NCBI GenBank assembly: GCA_024235995.1 | Contig: JACKLI010000001.1 | Coordinates: 62,001-126,000 of the forward strand | Reading direction: 5' to 3' | Origin: Burkholderiaceae bacterium | Lineage (GTDB): Bacteria > Pseudomonadota > Gammaproteobacteria > Burkholderiales > Burkholderiaceae_C | Length of the DNA stretch: 64,000 nt | Shown: piece by piece, positions 53,716 through 61,594 of the stretch | Layout: every line of letters starts with the position of its first letter | Numbering within the stretch: position 1 is the first letter of the stretch | The notes under the pieces: model-generated | The model's database searches: none | What the model was told of the DNA's origin: nothing | The model's input: the letters and a program-made list of their open reading frames with translations, nothing else | Position numbers and translations under genes: made by a program

Positions 53716-54750
53716 TCATGCGCCTGCCGGGTTTTGGCTGAAGGCAGCAACCTGCGCCAGCTTGGCCTTGGCCGCACCGCTGTCGATGGCCGCGCGTGCG
53801 CGCTCGATGCCGGCCGCGATGTCCGGCGCCACCCCCGCCGCGTACAGGGCCACGCCGGCATTCAGCAGCACGATGTCGCGCGCCGCGCCCGGCTGGCCGT
53901 CCAGCACGCCGCGCAGCAGGGCCACCGACTCGTCGGGGCCCGTCACCTTGATGCTGCGGTTGCTCTGCATGGCCAGGCCGAAGTCCTCGGGGTGGATTTC
54001 GTATTCGCGGATCTCGCCGTCCTTCAGCTCGCCCACCAGGGTGGCCGCGCCCAGGCTGACCTCGTCCATGCCGTCGCGGCCGTAGACCACCAGCGCGTGC
54101 TCGGCGCCCAGGCGCTGCAGCGCGCGCACCTGGATGCCCACCAGGTCGGGGTGGAATACGCCCATCAGGATGTTGGGCGCGCCGGCCGGGTTGGTGAGTG
54201 GGCCCAGGATGTTGAAGAAGGTCTTGACGCCCATCTCCTTGCGCACCGGCGCCACGTTCTTCATGGCGGGGTGGTGGTTGGGCGCGAACATGAAGCCCAC
54301 GCCCGTCTCGGCCACGCTGCGTGCGATCTGCCCGGGCGTGAGCTGGATGTTGACGCCCAGCGCCTCCATCACGTCGGCGCTGCCCGACTTGCTGGACACG
54401 CTGCGGTTGCCGTGCTTGGCCACCTTGGCACCGGCGGCGGCGGCCACGAACATGGCGCAGGTGCTGATGTTGAAGGTGTGCGAGCCGTCGCCGCCGGTGC
54501 CCACGATGTCGATCAGGTGCGTGGTGTCGGCCACCTGCACCTTGGTCGACAGCTCGCGCATCACCTGCGCGGCGGCGGTGATCTCGCCGATGGTTTCCTT
54601 CTTGACGCGCAGGCCGGTGGTGATGGCCGCCACCATCAGCGGCGTGATCTCGCCCTTCATGATCATGCGCATCAGATCGAGCATCTCGTCGTGAAAGATC
54701 TCGCGGTGCTCGATGGTGCGTTGCAGGGCTTCTTGCGGGGTGATGGACAT
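53716..54750 (-). CDS. trpD: Anthranilate phosphoribosyltransferase
   Basis: A 344-residue enzyme that joins anthranilate to PRPP. The PRPP-binding motif is DIVGTGGDGSHTFNIST, and other family segments are AKHGNRSVSSKSGSAD, GPLTNPA and VYGRDGMDEV. Its length and order are complete. It follows a LysE-type exporter gene after 26 bases in the trp cluster trpG, lysE-like, trpD, trpC. Confidence 0.97.
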   Translation of the reverse strand: MSITPQEALQRTIEHREIFHDEMLDLMRMIMKGEITPLMVAAITTGLRVKKETIGEITAAAQVMRELSTKVQVADTTHLIDIVGTGGDGSHTFNISTCAMFVAAAAGAKVAKHGNRSVSSKSGSADVMEALGVNIQLTPGQIARSVAETGVGFMFAPNHHPAMKNVAPVRKEMGVKTFFNILGPLTNPAGAPNILMGVFHPDLVGIQVRALQRLGAEHALVVYGRDGMDEVSLGAATLVGELKDGEIREYEIHPEDFGLAMQSNRSIKVTGPDESVALLRGVLDGQPGAARDIVLLNAGVALYAAGVAPDIAAGIERARAAIDSGAAKAKLAQVAAFSQNPAGA

Positions 54751-54776
54751 GAGCGTTCCTTGAAAATCGTCGGAAG

Positions 54777-55454
54777 TTAAGCGGCAGGGGCTTCGGACAG
54801 GGCCAGCTTGATGCCGAAGGCGATGAAGACGGCGCCGGCCACGCCGTCCATCCAGCGCGTGACGCGCGCCAGCGCCTGCGTGCGGCCAGCCAGCCAGGCG
54901 GCGGCCAGCGCCCAGCCAATGCTGACCAGCAGGCCGTTGGCGGTGAAGATCAGGCCCAGCGCCAGAAACACCCCGCCGGTGCGCGCCGTGCCGGGCGCGA
55001 TGAACTGCGGCACGAAGGCCAGGAAGAACAGCGCCACCTTGGGGTTGAGCACGTTGGTGAGAAAGCCGCGGCGAAACACCGTGGGCAAGCCCACATTTGA
55101 GTCAAATCGGCCGCTGGACGGCATATCGTCTGCGCCAACAGCTATCGTTTTGGTAGTATTCTGAAAAACCGCGGAGCGCAGCATCTGCACCCCCACCCAG
55201 CCCAGGTACAGCGCGCCCAGCCCCTTGAGCACGCCGAACGCCGTGCTGCTGGCCGCCAGCAGGGCCGACACGCCCAGCGCCGCCGCGCCCACGTGCACCA
55301 GGCAGCCGGCGGCGATGCCCAGGGCGGCCACCACGCCGGCGCGCGCACCGGCGCGCATGGCGTTGGCGCCGACGAACAGCACGTCCGGCCCGGGCGTGAG
55401 GTTGAGCAGCAGGCCGGCGGCGACGAACAGCAGCAGGGTATGCAGGTCGGGCAC
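54777..55454 (-). CDS. LysE/RhtB family amino-acid exporter
   Basis: A 225-residue inner-membrane protein of six helices. Family motifs are LLLNLTPGPDVLFVGANAMR at the N-terminus, ALYLGWVGVQMLRS and FRRGFLTNVLNPKVALFFLAFVPQF. Between the third and fourth helices about 20 residues (TKTIAVGADDMPSSGRFDSN) are extra, AT-richer and coincide with a copy of the dispersed AGCTATC repeat. The gene lies inside the trp cluster, so export of an aromatic amino acid or intermediate is possible but unproven. Confidence 0.9.
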   Translation of the reverse strand: MPDLHTLLLFVAAGLLLNLTPGPDVLFVGANAMRAGARAGVVAALGIAAGCLVHVGAAALGVSALLAASSTAFGVLKGLGALYLGWVGVQMLRSAVFQNTTKTIAVGADDMPSSGRFDSNVGLPTVFRRGFLTNVLNPKVALFFLAFVPQFIAPGTARTGGVFLALGLIFTANGLLVSIGWALAAAWLAGRTQALARVTRWMDGVAGAVFIAFGIKLALSEAPAA

Positions 55455-55460
55455 GGCCGC

Positions 55461-56042
55461 TCAGCCTCGATCGAGAAAGTTCTTCAGCATCGCATGGCCG
55501 TGCTCGGTCAGGATGCTCTCGGGGTGAAACTGCACGCCCTCCACGTCCAGCGTGCGGTGGCGCACGCCCTGGATCTCGCCGTCCTCGCTGGTGGCGCTCA
55601 CCTGCAGGCAGTCGGGCACCGCATGGCGGTCGATCACCAGCGAATGGTAGCGGTTGACCGCGAACTGCCGGGGCAGGCCGGCAAACACGCCCTGCTGGTC
55701 GGTGGTGATGGTGCTGGTCTTGCCGTGCATCTGCGTGGGCGCGCGGACGATGGGCCCGCCGAAGGCCGCGCCGATGGCCTGGTGGCCCAGACACACGCCC
55801 AGGATGGGCAGCCGGCCGGCAAAGTGGCGGATGGCGGGCACCGACACGCCCGCCTCGCTCGGCGAGCAGGGCCCCGGGCTGATGCACAGGCGCTCGAAGG
55901 CGCCGCGCTGGAACAGGGCGTCCAGCTCATCCAGCGTCACCTCGTCGTTGCGCAGCGTGGTCACCTCGGCGCCCAGCTCGCCGAAGTACTGCACGATGTT
56001 GAAGGTGAAGCTGTCGTAGTTGTCGATCATCAGGAGTCTCAT
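55461..56042 (-). CDS. trpG: Anthranilate synthase glutamine amidotransferase subunit
   Basis: A 193-residue class I glutaminase that supplies ammonia to TrpE. The oxyanion motif is CISPGPCSP, the nucleophile Cys is in GVCLGHQAIG, and the His-Glu pair is in VQFHPESILTEHG. It could also serve p-aminobenzoate synthase. The partner trpE, expected immediately upstream, is not there: the sequence changes character right at the start codon, and a 12-codon reading frame overlaps the trpG ATG. Confidence 0.96.
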   Translation of the reverse strand: MRLLMIDNYDSFTFNIVQYFGELGAEVTTLRNDEVTLDELDALFQRGAFERLCISPGPCSPSEAGVSVPAIRHFAGRLPILGVCLGHQAIGAAFGGPIVRAPTQMHGKTSTITTDQQGVFAGLPRQFAVNRYHSLVIDRHAVPDCLQVSATSEDGEIQGVRHRTLDVEGVQFHPESILTEHGHAMLKNFLDRG

Positions 56043-56077
56043 GATTCTAAGTCCTTGATTTCATTAATGTTTTCCAT
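56039..56077 (-). CDS. Possible 12-residue upstream ORF coupled to trpG
   Basis: On the minus strand ATG (56077) opens a frame encoding MENINEIKDLES, whose TGA overlaps the trpG ATG (ATGA at 56042-56039). A GGAGG lies 9 bases upstream, so ribosomes could start here and reinitiate at trpG. Base composition is AT-rich, unlike trpG. It may be a natural leader, or an accident of the DNA junction. Translation is not proven. Confidence 0.4.
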   Translation of the reverse strand: MENINEIKDLES

Positions 56078-56582
56078 TACACACAACCTCCATTACCCAC
56101 TTTATTACACACATCGACAGTTGATTGCGATGGACGAAGCGCGAGCATGTGCTGGCTCAAGGTAGCAAGGGCTCCTGAGAGATGTCTTGGCGTGCGCCAG
56201 TGCGGTGTACTGACGCAGCGACGGCGCCCGCATGCCAGGGCCAAGTGCTGAGACTGGGCGGACAGACCTACCCCTCGCGGCGACACAGCGCGCGGGGCAT
56301 CAGTTCTACGACGGGGCTGGGGTGCCAAGGGCATCGGGCAATCTCCTCAAATCTTGGAGCCGCCGTGCCGGGGAGCCTTCTTGAAACCTTGCCTGCCGGT
56401 ACGGCGGCAAGGTGCGGTCAAGACCGCAACGACATGCCGCTTCCTATTGGAAGCGCCACCACAGAGCGATGTTGGTCGAAGCGGTACGGGTCATGGACAG
56501 ACCAAAGTGTTGAATTTAAAAGCCAGAACTCGGCCCGAGTACACCCGAACGGAATTCCAAAGTAAGCCTGGGGAATTTTACC
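56078..56582. other. AT-richer accessory region with no supported gene
   Basis: About 500 bases between the trpG leader and the hypothetical gene at 56583. Several short open frames exist on both strands but none has family-like sequence, a good ribosome site or codon use like the neighbours. No trpE remnant could be read. GC content is lower and more uneven than in the host genes, consistent with acquired or decayed DNA. Confidence 0.55.
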
Positions 56583-56936
56583 ATGAGCATGTTAGGCAAA
56601 GCCACTTCCTGGAATGCCAGGGCATTCATCACCCCGCCCATCTACCTCGGACCGGACGACAACACTTCCAGTCTCGAAACCAGAGAGCAAGTAGACCAAC
56701 TGCTACGGACTTGTGAGCATCGAATCTCAGGTTGGCAGTCATCTGGACCTGCGCGGGTGATGCTATATCGCTATATCAGCATCCGGGGCAGATATGACAC
56801 CGCCGGATTTTCTCTGCCGACCCTAGGTCCCGGAGAACAGAAGCCGTTGATCGCAGCTTCTGAAACCATCGCCGTATCAGACCATACCAAATCGGTTTTG
56901 CGGGGAACAGCGCAGCGCATGACGCTGGTACCGTGA
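56583..56936 (+). CDS. Hypothetical protein in accessory DNA
   Basis: A 117-residue protein that I do not recognise: MSMLGKATSWNARAF at the start, a middle part with EQVDQLLRTCEHRISGW, and RVMLYRYISIRGRYD. There are no membrane helices or cysteine motifs. A GGGGA lies about 8 bases before the ATG. The gene ends 14 bases before the IS21 left end. Its codon use is less GC-biased than the chromosomal genes, so transfer is likely. Confidence 0.5.
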   Translation: MSMLGKATSWNARAFITPPIYLGPDDNTSSLETREQVDQLLRTCEHRISGWQSSGPARVMLYRYISIRGRYDTAGFSLPTLGPGEQKPLIAASETIAVSDHTKSVLRGTAQRMTLVP

Positions 56937-57056
56937 GCGCCAATATCGAGTGTTGATTCATTTCCAAAGCTGGGCCATTTCGGGACGCATTCACGTTGAA
57001 ATTTGAGCCACGTTGCCGCTCTATCCTGCTGAATTTTTCAGCACGGGGGAGCAGGA

Positions 57057-58592
57057 GTGATCAACGTGAGCACATTGAGCAAGTTACGCCGCCTCGTGCT
57101 GAGGCAGGACGTGTCGGTGCGCGAGGCCAGCCGGCGCCTGGGCATCTCGCGCAACACAGCCACCAAGTGGCTCAAAGACGGGCAGATGGCCGAACCCCGA
57201 TACCCGCAGCGGGTGTCGGGCCCCAGCATCCTGGATCCGTACAAGGAGCAGTTGAGCCAATGGCTCAAGGCCGATAGCCATCGCAGCAAACGCGATCGAC
57301 GCGGGATCAAGGCCATGTTTGAGGCGCTGCGCGCGCAGGGCTACAGCGGCAGCCGAGGGCCGGTCTACGCCTTTGCCCAGCGCTGGCAGCAAGAGCAAGG
57401 CAACGCTGCGCGTGGTGCGGGGTTCGTGCCGCTGAGCTTCGAGTTGGGCGAGGCGTTCCAGTTCGACTGGAGCTGCGAGTACCTGTTCATCGGCGGGCTG
57501 CGCCGCCGCCTGGAAGTGGCACACACCAAGCTGGCGGCCAGTCGCGCCTTCTGCCTGGTGGCGTACTACAGCCAAGCGCACGAGATGCTGTTCGATGCGC
57601 ACGCACGGGCGTTCGCCCTCTTCGGTGGCGTGCCCCGGCGGGGCATCTACGACAACATGAAGACCGCTGTGGACAAGGTCGGCCATGGCAAACAGCGCAG
57701 CGTCAATGCACGCTTCGAGGCGATGACCGGGCACTACCTGTTCGAGCCGGAGTTCTGCAACCGGGCCGCCGGCTGGGAGAAGGGGGTCGTGGAGAAGAAC
57801 GTTCAGGATCGGCGCAAGGACATCTGGCGTGAGGCCAGCGAGCGGCGCTGGGGGACGCTTGGTGAACTCAACGACTGGTTGCAGCAGGCCTGCGTGAAGG
57901 CCTGGGCTGAGATGAGTCACCCGGAATGGACTCAGCTCACGGTGGCCGATGTCTGGCAGGACGAACGTGCTCGTCTCATGCCCAACCCCCGTGCGTTTGA
58001 TGGCTACGTGGAGCAGCCGGTACGGGTCTCTGCGACCGCACTGATCCACTTCCAGCGCAACCGCTACAGCGTGCCGTGTGAATGGATTCATGCGGTGGTC
58101 AGTCTGCGGGCCTACGCGGATGGCCTGCTGGTGGTCGGGCCCGATGGGCGACAGGTGCGCCTGGCGCGCAGCTTCGAACGTGATCAGACGCTCTACGACT
58201 GGATGCATTACATCGCGCTCATCGAGCGAAAGCCCGGCGCGCTGCGCAACGGCGCGCCCTTCAAGACCATGCCCGAGCCACTGCAGGAAATGCAGCGCCA
58301 GTTGCTGCGCCACAGCGGTGGCGACAGGGTGATGGCGCAGGTGCTCATGGGGGTGAGCCTGCATGGACTGGAGGCCGTGGTGGTGGCGGTAGAGCTGGCG
58401 CTGCAGTCCGGGCGGGTGAGTGCCGAGCACGTGCTCAACGTGCTCTCGCGTCTGAAGGAGCAGCGCGTGCCCGAGCCACCGGTGGCCACGATGCTCAAGC
58501 TCAACACGCCGCCACTGGCCAACCTGCAGCGCTACGACGCACTGCGCAACGTCCAGCCTCATGAGGCATCACCGGAGTCCGACCATGCATGA
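57057..58592 (+). CDS. istA: IS21-family transposase IstA, copy 1
   Basis: A 511-residue transposase starting at GTG after GCAGGA. An N-terminal helix-turn-helix is in VREASRRLGISRNTATKWL. The DDE catalytic core has Asp in FQFDWSCEY, Asp in GIYDNMKTAVDK and Glu in GVVEKNVQDRR. A beta-barrel-like C-terminal domain follows. It cuts and joins the element ends together with IstB. The 3' end overlaps istB by eight bases. Confidence 0.95.
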   Translation: MINVSTLSKLRRLVLRQDVSVREASRRLGISRNTATKWLKDGQMAEPRYPQRVSGPSILDPYKEQLSQWLKADSHRSKRDRRGIKAMFEALRAQGYSGSRGPVYAFAQRWQQEQGNAARGAGFVPLSFELGEAFQFDWSCEYLFIGGLRRRLEVAHTKLAASRAFCLVAYYSQAHEMLFDAHARAFALFGGVPRRGIYDNMKTAVDKVGHGKQRSVNARFEAMTGHYLFEPEFCNRAAGWEKGVVEKNVQDRRKDIWREASERRWGTLGELNDWLQQACVKAWAEMSHPEWTQLTVADVWQDERARLMPNPRAFDGYVEQPVRVSATALIHFQRNRYSVPCEWIHAVVSLRAYADGLLVVGPDGRQVRLARSFERDQTLYDWMHYIALIERKPGALRNGAPFKTMPEPLQEMQRQLLRHSGGDRVMAQVLMGVSLHGLEAVVVAVELALQSGRVSAEHVLNVLSRLKEQRVPEPPVATMLKLNTPPLANLQRYDALRNVQPHEASPESDHA

Positions 58593-59400
58593 CGTCATTG
58601 ATGCCCTCAAAGCGCTGGGCCTGCACGGCATGGCCAGTGCCTGGCCGGAGGTACTGGGCACCGCCCGCATGAAGTCGCTGGATCATGAGGCCGTGCTGCA
58701 CCAGCTCATCAAGGCCGAGACCGCTCAGCGTGAGGTGCGTTCCATGGCTTACCAGATGCGCGTGGCGCGCTTCCCTTCGCACCGTGACCTCGCCGGCTTT
58801 GACTTCGCCCACGCGCAGCTCGACGAAGCACTGGTGCGCCAGTTGCACACCCTTCGCTTCGTGGAGTCGGCGCACAACGTGGTGCTGGTTGGTGGCCCCG
58901 GCACGGGTAAAACCCACCTGGCCACGAGCCTGGGGATCGAGGCCATTCGCATGCATGGCAAGCGGGTGCGCTTCTTCTCAACGGTGGAGCTGGTCAACGC
59001 CCTGGAGCTGGAGAAGGCGCAGAACAAGGCCGGGCAAATGGCGCACCGCCTGATGTACGTCGATCTGGTGATCCTGGATGAACTGGGCTACCTGCCATTC
59101 ACGCAGTCGGGCGGCGCGATGCTGTTCCACCTGCTCTCCAAACTCTATGAGCGAACGAGCGTGGTGATCACCACCAACCTCACCTTCTCGGAGTGGAGCA
59201 GCGTCTTTGGAGACGCCAAGATGACCACGGCCTTGCTTGACCGGCTCACGCACCATTGCCACATCGTCGAGACGGGCAACGAGAGCTGGCGATTCAAGCA
59301 CTCCAGTGCCGCTGGCGCGGCTCCCCCAAAGCAACGCCCAAAGAGCCAGAAAGGAGATCGAAAAACAGCAGACCCGATAGACTTATCCACAACCGAATAG
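58585..59400 (+). CDS. istB: IS21-family helper ATPase IstB, copy 1
   Basis: A 271-residue AAA+ ATPase. Walker A is GGPGTGKTH, Walker B is VILDELGYLP, and sensor 1 is in VVITTNLTFSEW; DRLTHHCHIVE follows. IstB oligomers bind the target and stimulate IstA. I chose ATG 58585 (MHDVIDALK), with CGGAGT upstream; ATG 58561 in the same frame would add eight residues and overlap istA more. The C-terminal tail is Lys/Pro-rich. Confidence 0.94.
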   Translation: MHDVIDALKALGLHGMASAWPEVLGTARMKSLDHEAVLHQLIKAETAQREVRSMAYQMRVARFPSHRDLAGFDFAHAQLDEALVRQLHTLRFVESAHNVVLVGGPGTGKTHLATSLGIEAIRMHGKRVRFFSTVELVNALELEKAQNKAGQMAHRLMYVDLVILDELGYLPFTQSGGAMLFHLLSKLYERTSVVITTNLTFSEWSSVFGDAKMTTALLDRLTHHCHIVETGNESWRFKHSSAAGAAPPKQRPKSQKGDRKTADPIDLSTTE

Positions 59401-59481
59401 TCAAAGAATCCATCAACCCAGTGGCTCAATATTCAACGTGATCACTGGCTCAGTTGTGCTGATGAATCAACATCACTCCGC

Positions 59482-60120
59482 TCATTGAGGCTGCAAAAGC
59501 TCAAGCAACAGTTGCCGGTGCGCATCCCGTAACTGCACCAGCGAGATGGAAGGACTGCCCTTGGACAGCATCGAGGAACTCAGCCACAGCACTGCGGGCG
59601 CGAGCGCCAACGGGAAGAAGTGTTCGGTCAAGACGCCTGGGCGAATGACGCCTCGGCGTATGTTGCGGTGGATGATGGTCTGCGCCCGCTCTTTCAGCCC
59701 GAGCGCAACTTCGTTGTGCCAACGCTGCACCAGCTCTGGAGTTCGGGCGCTTTCGGCCAGAAGCAGCCGGTAGATCGACATCGTGGCAGGGGAGCTGAAG
59801 GTCGCGTACAGGCGATCCAGGTAGACATCTACCAGCTCTGGCAACGTCAGATCCTCATCCGGGAGCCAGCCCTGGAAATCACAAATCTGCTTCGTCGTAC
59901 GTTCGAGCAAGGCGTGAAAAATTTCTTCCTTGCTTTTGAAGTGGGCATAGATGCCAGCCTTGGACAAGCCCGCGCATTCCGCCAGGCGCTCCATCGACAC
60001 TGCGTTGTATGTCCGATCCGCGAATTCGACCAGGGCCGCGTCGAGTATTTCCTCTTTCCTGGCGGCAGAGGACAGGTAGGGGCGCTTGTTGTCTGGCGCG
60101 TCATCTTTATTGGGTGGCAT
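59482..60120 (-). CDS. TetR/AcrR family transcriptional regulator
   Basis: A 212-residue repressor. The N-terminal DNA-binding domain has EEILDAALVEFADRTYNAVSMERLAECAGLSKAGIYAHFKSKEEIF (read in parts), the TetR hallmark; the C-terminal ligand domain has a TetR_C-like region with ALAPAVLWLSSSML. It is divergent from a truncated efflux channel gene, and a palindrome overlaps the promoter there, so it most likely represses an efflux operon. The 3' end lies 9 bases from the end of IS21 copy 1 but is not damaged. Confidence 0.9.
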   Translation of the reverse strand: MPPNKDDAPDNKRPYLSSAARKEEILDAALVEFADRTYNAVSMERLAECAGLSKAGIYAHFKSKEEIFHALLERTTKQICDFQGWLPDEDLTLPELVDVYLDRLYATFSSPATMSIYRLLLAESARTPELVQRWHNEVALGLKERAQTIIHRNIRRGVIRPGVLTEHFFPLALAPAVLWLSSSMLSKGSPSISLVQLRDAHRQLLLELLQPQ

Positions 60121-60253
60121 TCAAAGGCTCTGTTCAAAGATCTGAGGGGTGTTCCCATGGGCCTGTCACCGGCTCTACCAAGAATCAGGGCCTTCCTTGA
60201 ACCCAAGCCGGCAGCTCGAATTGACCTGCGTCAATGACCGACGAGCCCGCTGA

Positions 60254-60305
60254 TTGCGGTTCTTGGATTGTAACGTATAATTGAAAGCAACCGTCCAGTC
60301 GTTTG
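60254..60305 (+). promoter_or_regulatory. Sigma70-type promoter with overlapping TetR-type operator
   Basis: TTGCGG (60254-60259), 16-base spacer, and a perfect TATAAT (60276-60281). Initiation would be near 60288. CAACCG-TCCAGT-CGTTTG (60288-60305), an inverted repeat with one mismatch, covers the start site. The place and form fit the TetR gene upstream as repressor. From here to the truncated efflux gene are about 260 bases of leader with no supported gene; several short open frames look like decayed or non-coding sequence. Confidence 0.65.
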
Positions 60306-60565
60306 TTTTCAGATTTCACAATGCAGATCAACACAGGGCGCGAGTGAACCCGGCACATCGGGTTACGACACAGGAAGAGCGCCCTATCAACCAGCCGGGG
60401 AACACGGGGATGCACATATCAACAAGGAGATGAAGTGGGCTTGACAGCACTTGCAAGCAAGAAAGTAGGGCCTGCGGACACCAGCCACGAACCCCGCATT
60501 GCGGGGGTGGCAGCCATTCCCTCCTCTGCGACCAGACCCTCTTCAGCCCGATACCTGTACGGAAC

Positions 60566-61488
60566 GTGACCATGCTCCCAACTTCCCCGTTGTTTCCCGC
60601 GTTCAGATTGCGCGCTGCCTCGTTGGCCCTGAGCGCCGTCGTCTTGACCGGCTGCATGTCGCTCGCTCCGGCGCCAGACACCCCGCCATTGCCCGTGCCC
60701 GAAGCCTGGCCCGCGCATCTTGGATCAGGCACCGACGGCGCCCACGCGGGAGAGCTTGCCTGGCAGGCGTACTTCACCGACCCCCTGCTGCAACGCCTCA
60801 TCGAGACTGCGCTGGAAAACAACCGCGACCTGCGCGTGGCCGCGCTGCGCGTCGAGGAAGCCAGCGCCACATTCCGCATTCAGCGCTCGGATCGTTTTCC
60901 TGCCATGGGCGTGGGCGCCCAAGGTGGACGCGCGCGGGTCCCTGGCGACCTGAACATGTCGGGCCGATCGCAGGTGGGCGGCGAGTACCGGGCCGAGGTG
61001 GGTTTGACCACCTGGGAACTGGATCTGTGGGGTCGGATCCGCAACCTGGAAGACGCCGCCCTGCAAACTTGGCTGGCTTCCGACGCGGCTCGCCAGGCCG
61101 TCCATTTGGCGCTGATCGCCCAGGTGGCAGACGGCTATCTTGGCCTGCGCGAGATCGACGAACGCGTGGCGATCGCACGGCAAACCGTGACCACCCGCGA
61201 GGAGTCCTATCGCATTTTCCGGCGCCGCGTCGAAGTCGGCTCGACCTCGAAGCTGGATCTCACACAGGTCCAGACCCTGCTGAACCAAGCTCAGGCGCTG
61301 CTGACGCAGCTTGAGCAGGCTCGCACCACGCAACTGCACGCCCTGGCACTGCTGGTAGGCGCTGATCCCGGCCCGCTGCCCGCCAAGGCACCCTTCGATG
61401 AAACGACGGTTCTGGCTGAGCTGCGGGCCGGTCTGCCTTCGGAGCTGCTGGTCAGTCGCCCGGACATCATTTCCGCCGAACACCAATT
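60566..61488 (+). pseudogene. Outer-membrane efflux lipoprotein (OprM/NodT family), truncated by IS21 copy 2
   Basis: A TolC-like channel gene with its 5' part intact. The start is GTG 60566 or ATG 60572. A lipoprotein signal is present (ALSAVVLTGC, lipid-attachment Cys near residue 30), then LAWQAYFTDPLLQRLIETALENNRDL and TTWELDLWGRIRN (both OMF landmarks), and LLVSRPDIISAEHQ. At this point the IS element begins, replacing the rest. About 307 residues remain of an expected ~470-490. The second OMF half is lost or lies beyond the window. The protein cannot form a channel. Confidence 0.88.
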
Positions 61489-61594
61489 TGTTGATTCATT
61501 TCCAAAGCTGGGCCATTTCGGGACGCATTCACGTTGAAATTTGAGCCACGTTGCCGCTCTATCCTGCTGAATTTTTCAGCACGGGGGAGCAGGA

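Larger units (their letters stand above)
56951..59472 (+). mobile_element. Complete IS21-family insertion sequence, copy 1
   Basis: A 2522-base element beginning TGTTGATTCAT and ending ATGAATCAACA, an 11-base outer inverted repeat. An inner imperfect inverted repeat is CACGTTGAAATTTGAGCCAC (56992-57011) against GTGGCTCAATATTCAACGTG (59421-59440), the multiple terminal repeat typical of IS21. It carries istA and istB, overlapping. The flanks (left ...ATCGAG, right TCACTC...) show no matching target duplication. The copy at 61489 appears identical. Confidence 0.93.

Noticed and set aside
56182..56565. A 127-codon plus-strand frame in the accessory region
   Set aside because: No ribosome site, no domain-like pattern, overlapped by other equally poor frames; not better than chance.
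56945..59480. Target-site duplication around IS21 copy 1
   Set aside because: Left flank (ATCGAG) and right flank (TCACTC) do not match, so no duplication is claimed.
60300..60565. Remnant of an RND adaptor or pump gene before the truncated channel gene
   Set aside because: Two short frames end here, but neither shows recognisable adaptor or pump motifs, so no pseudogene is called.
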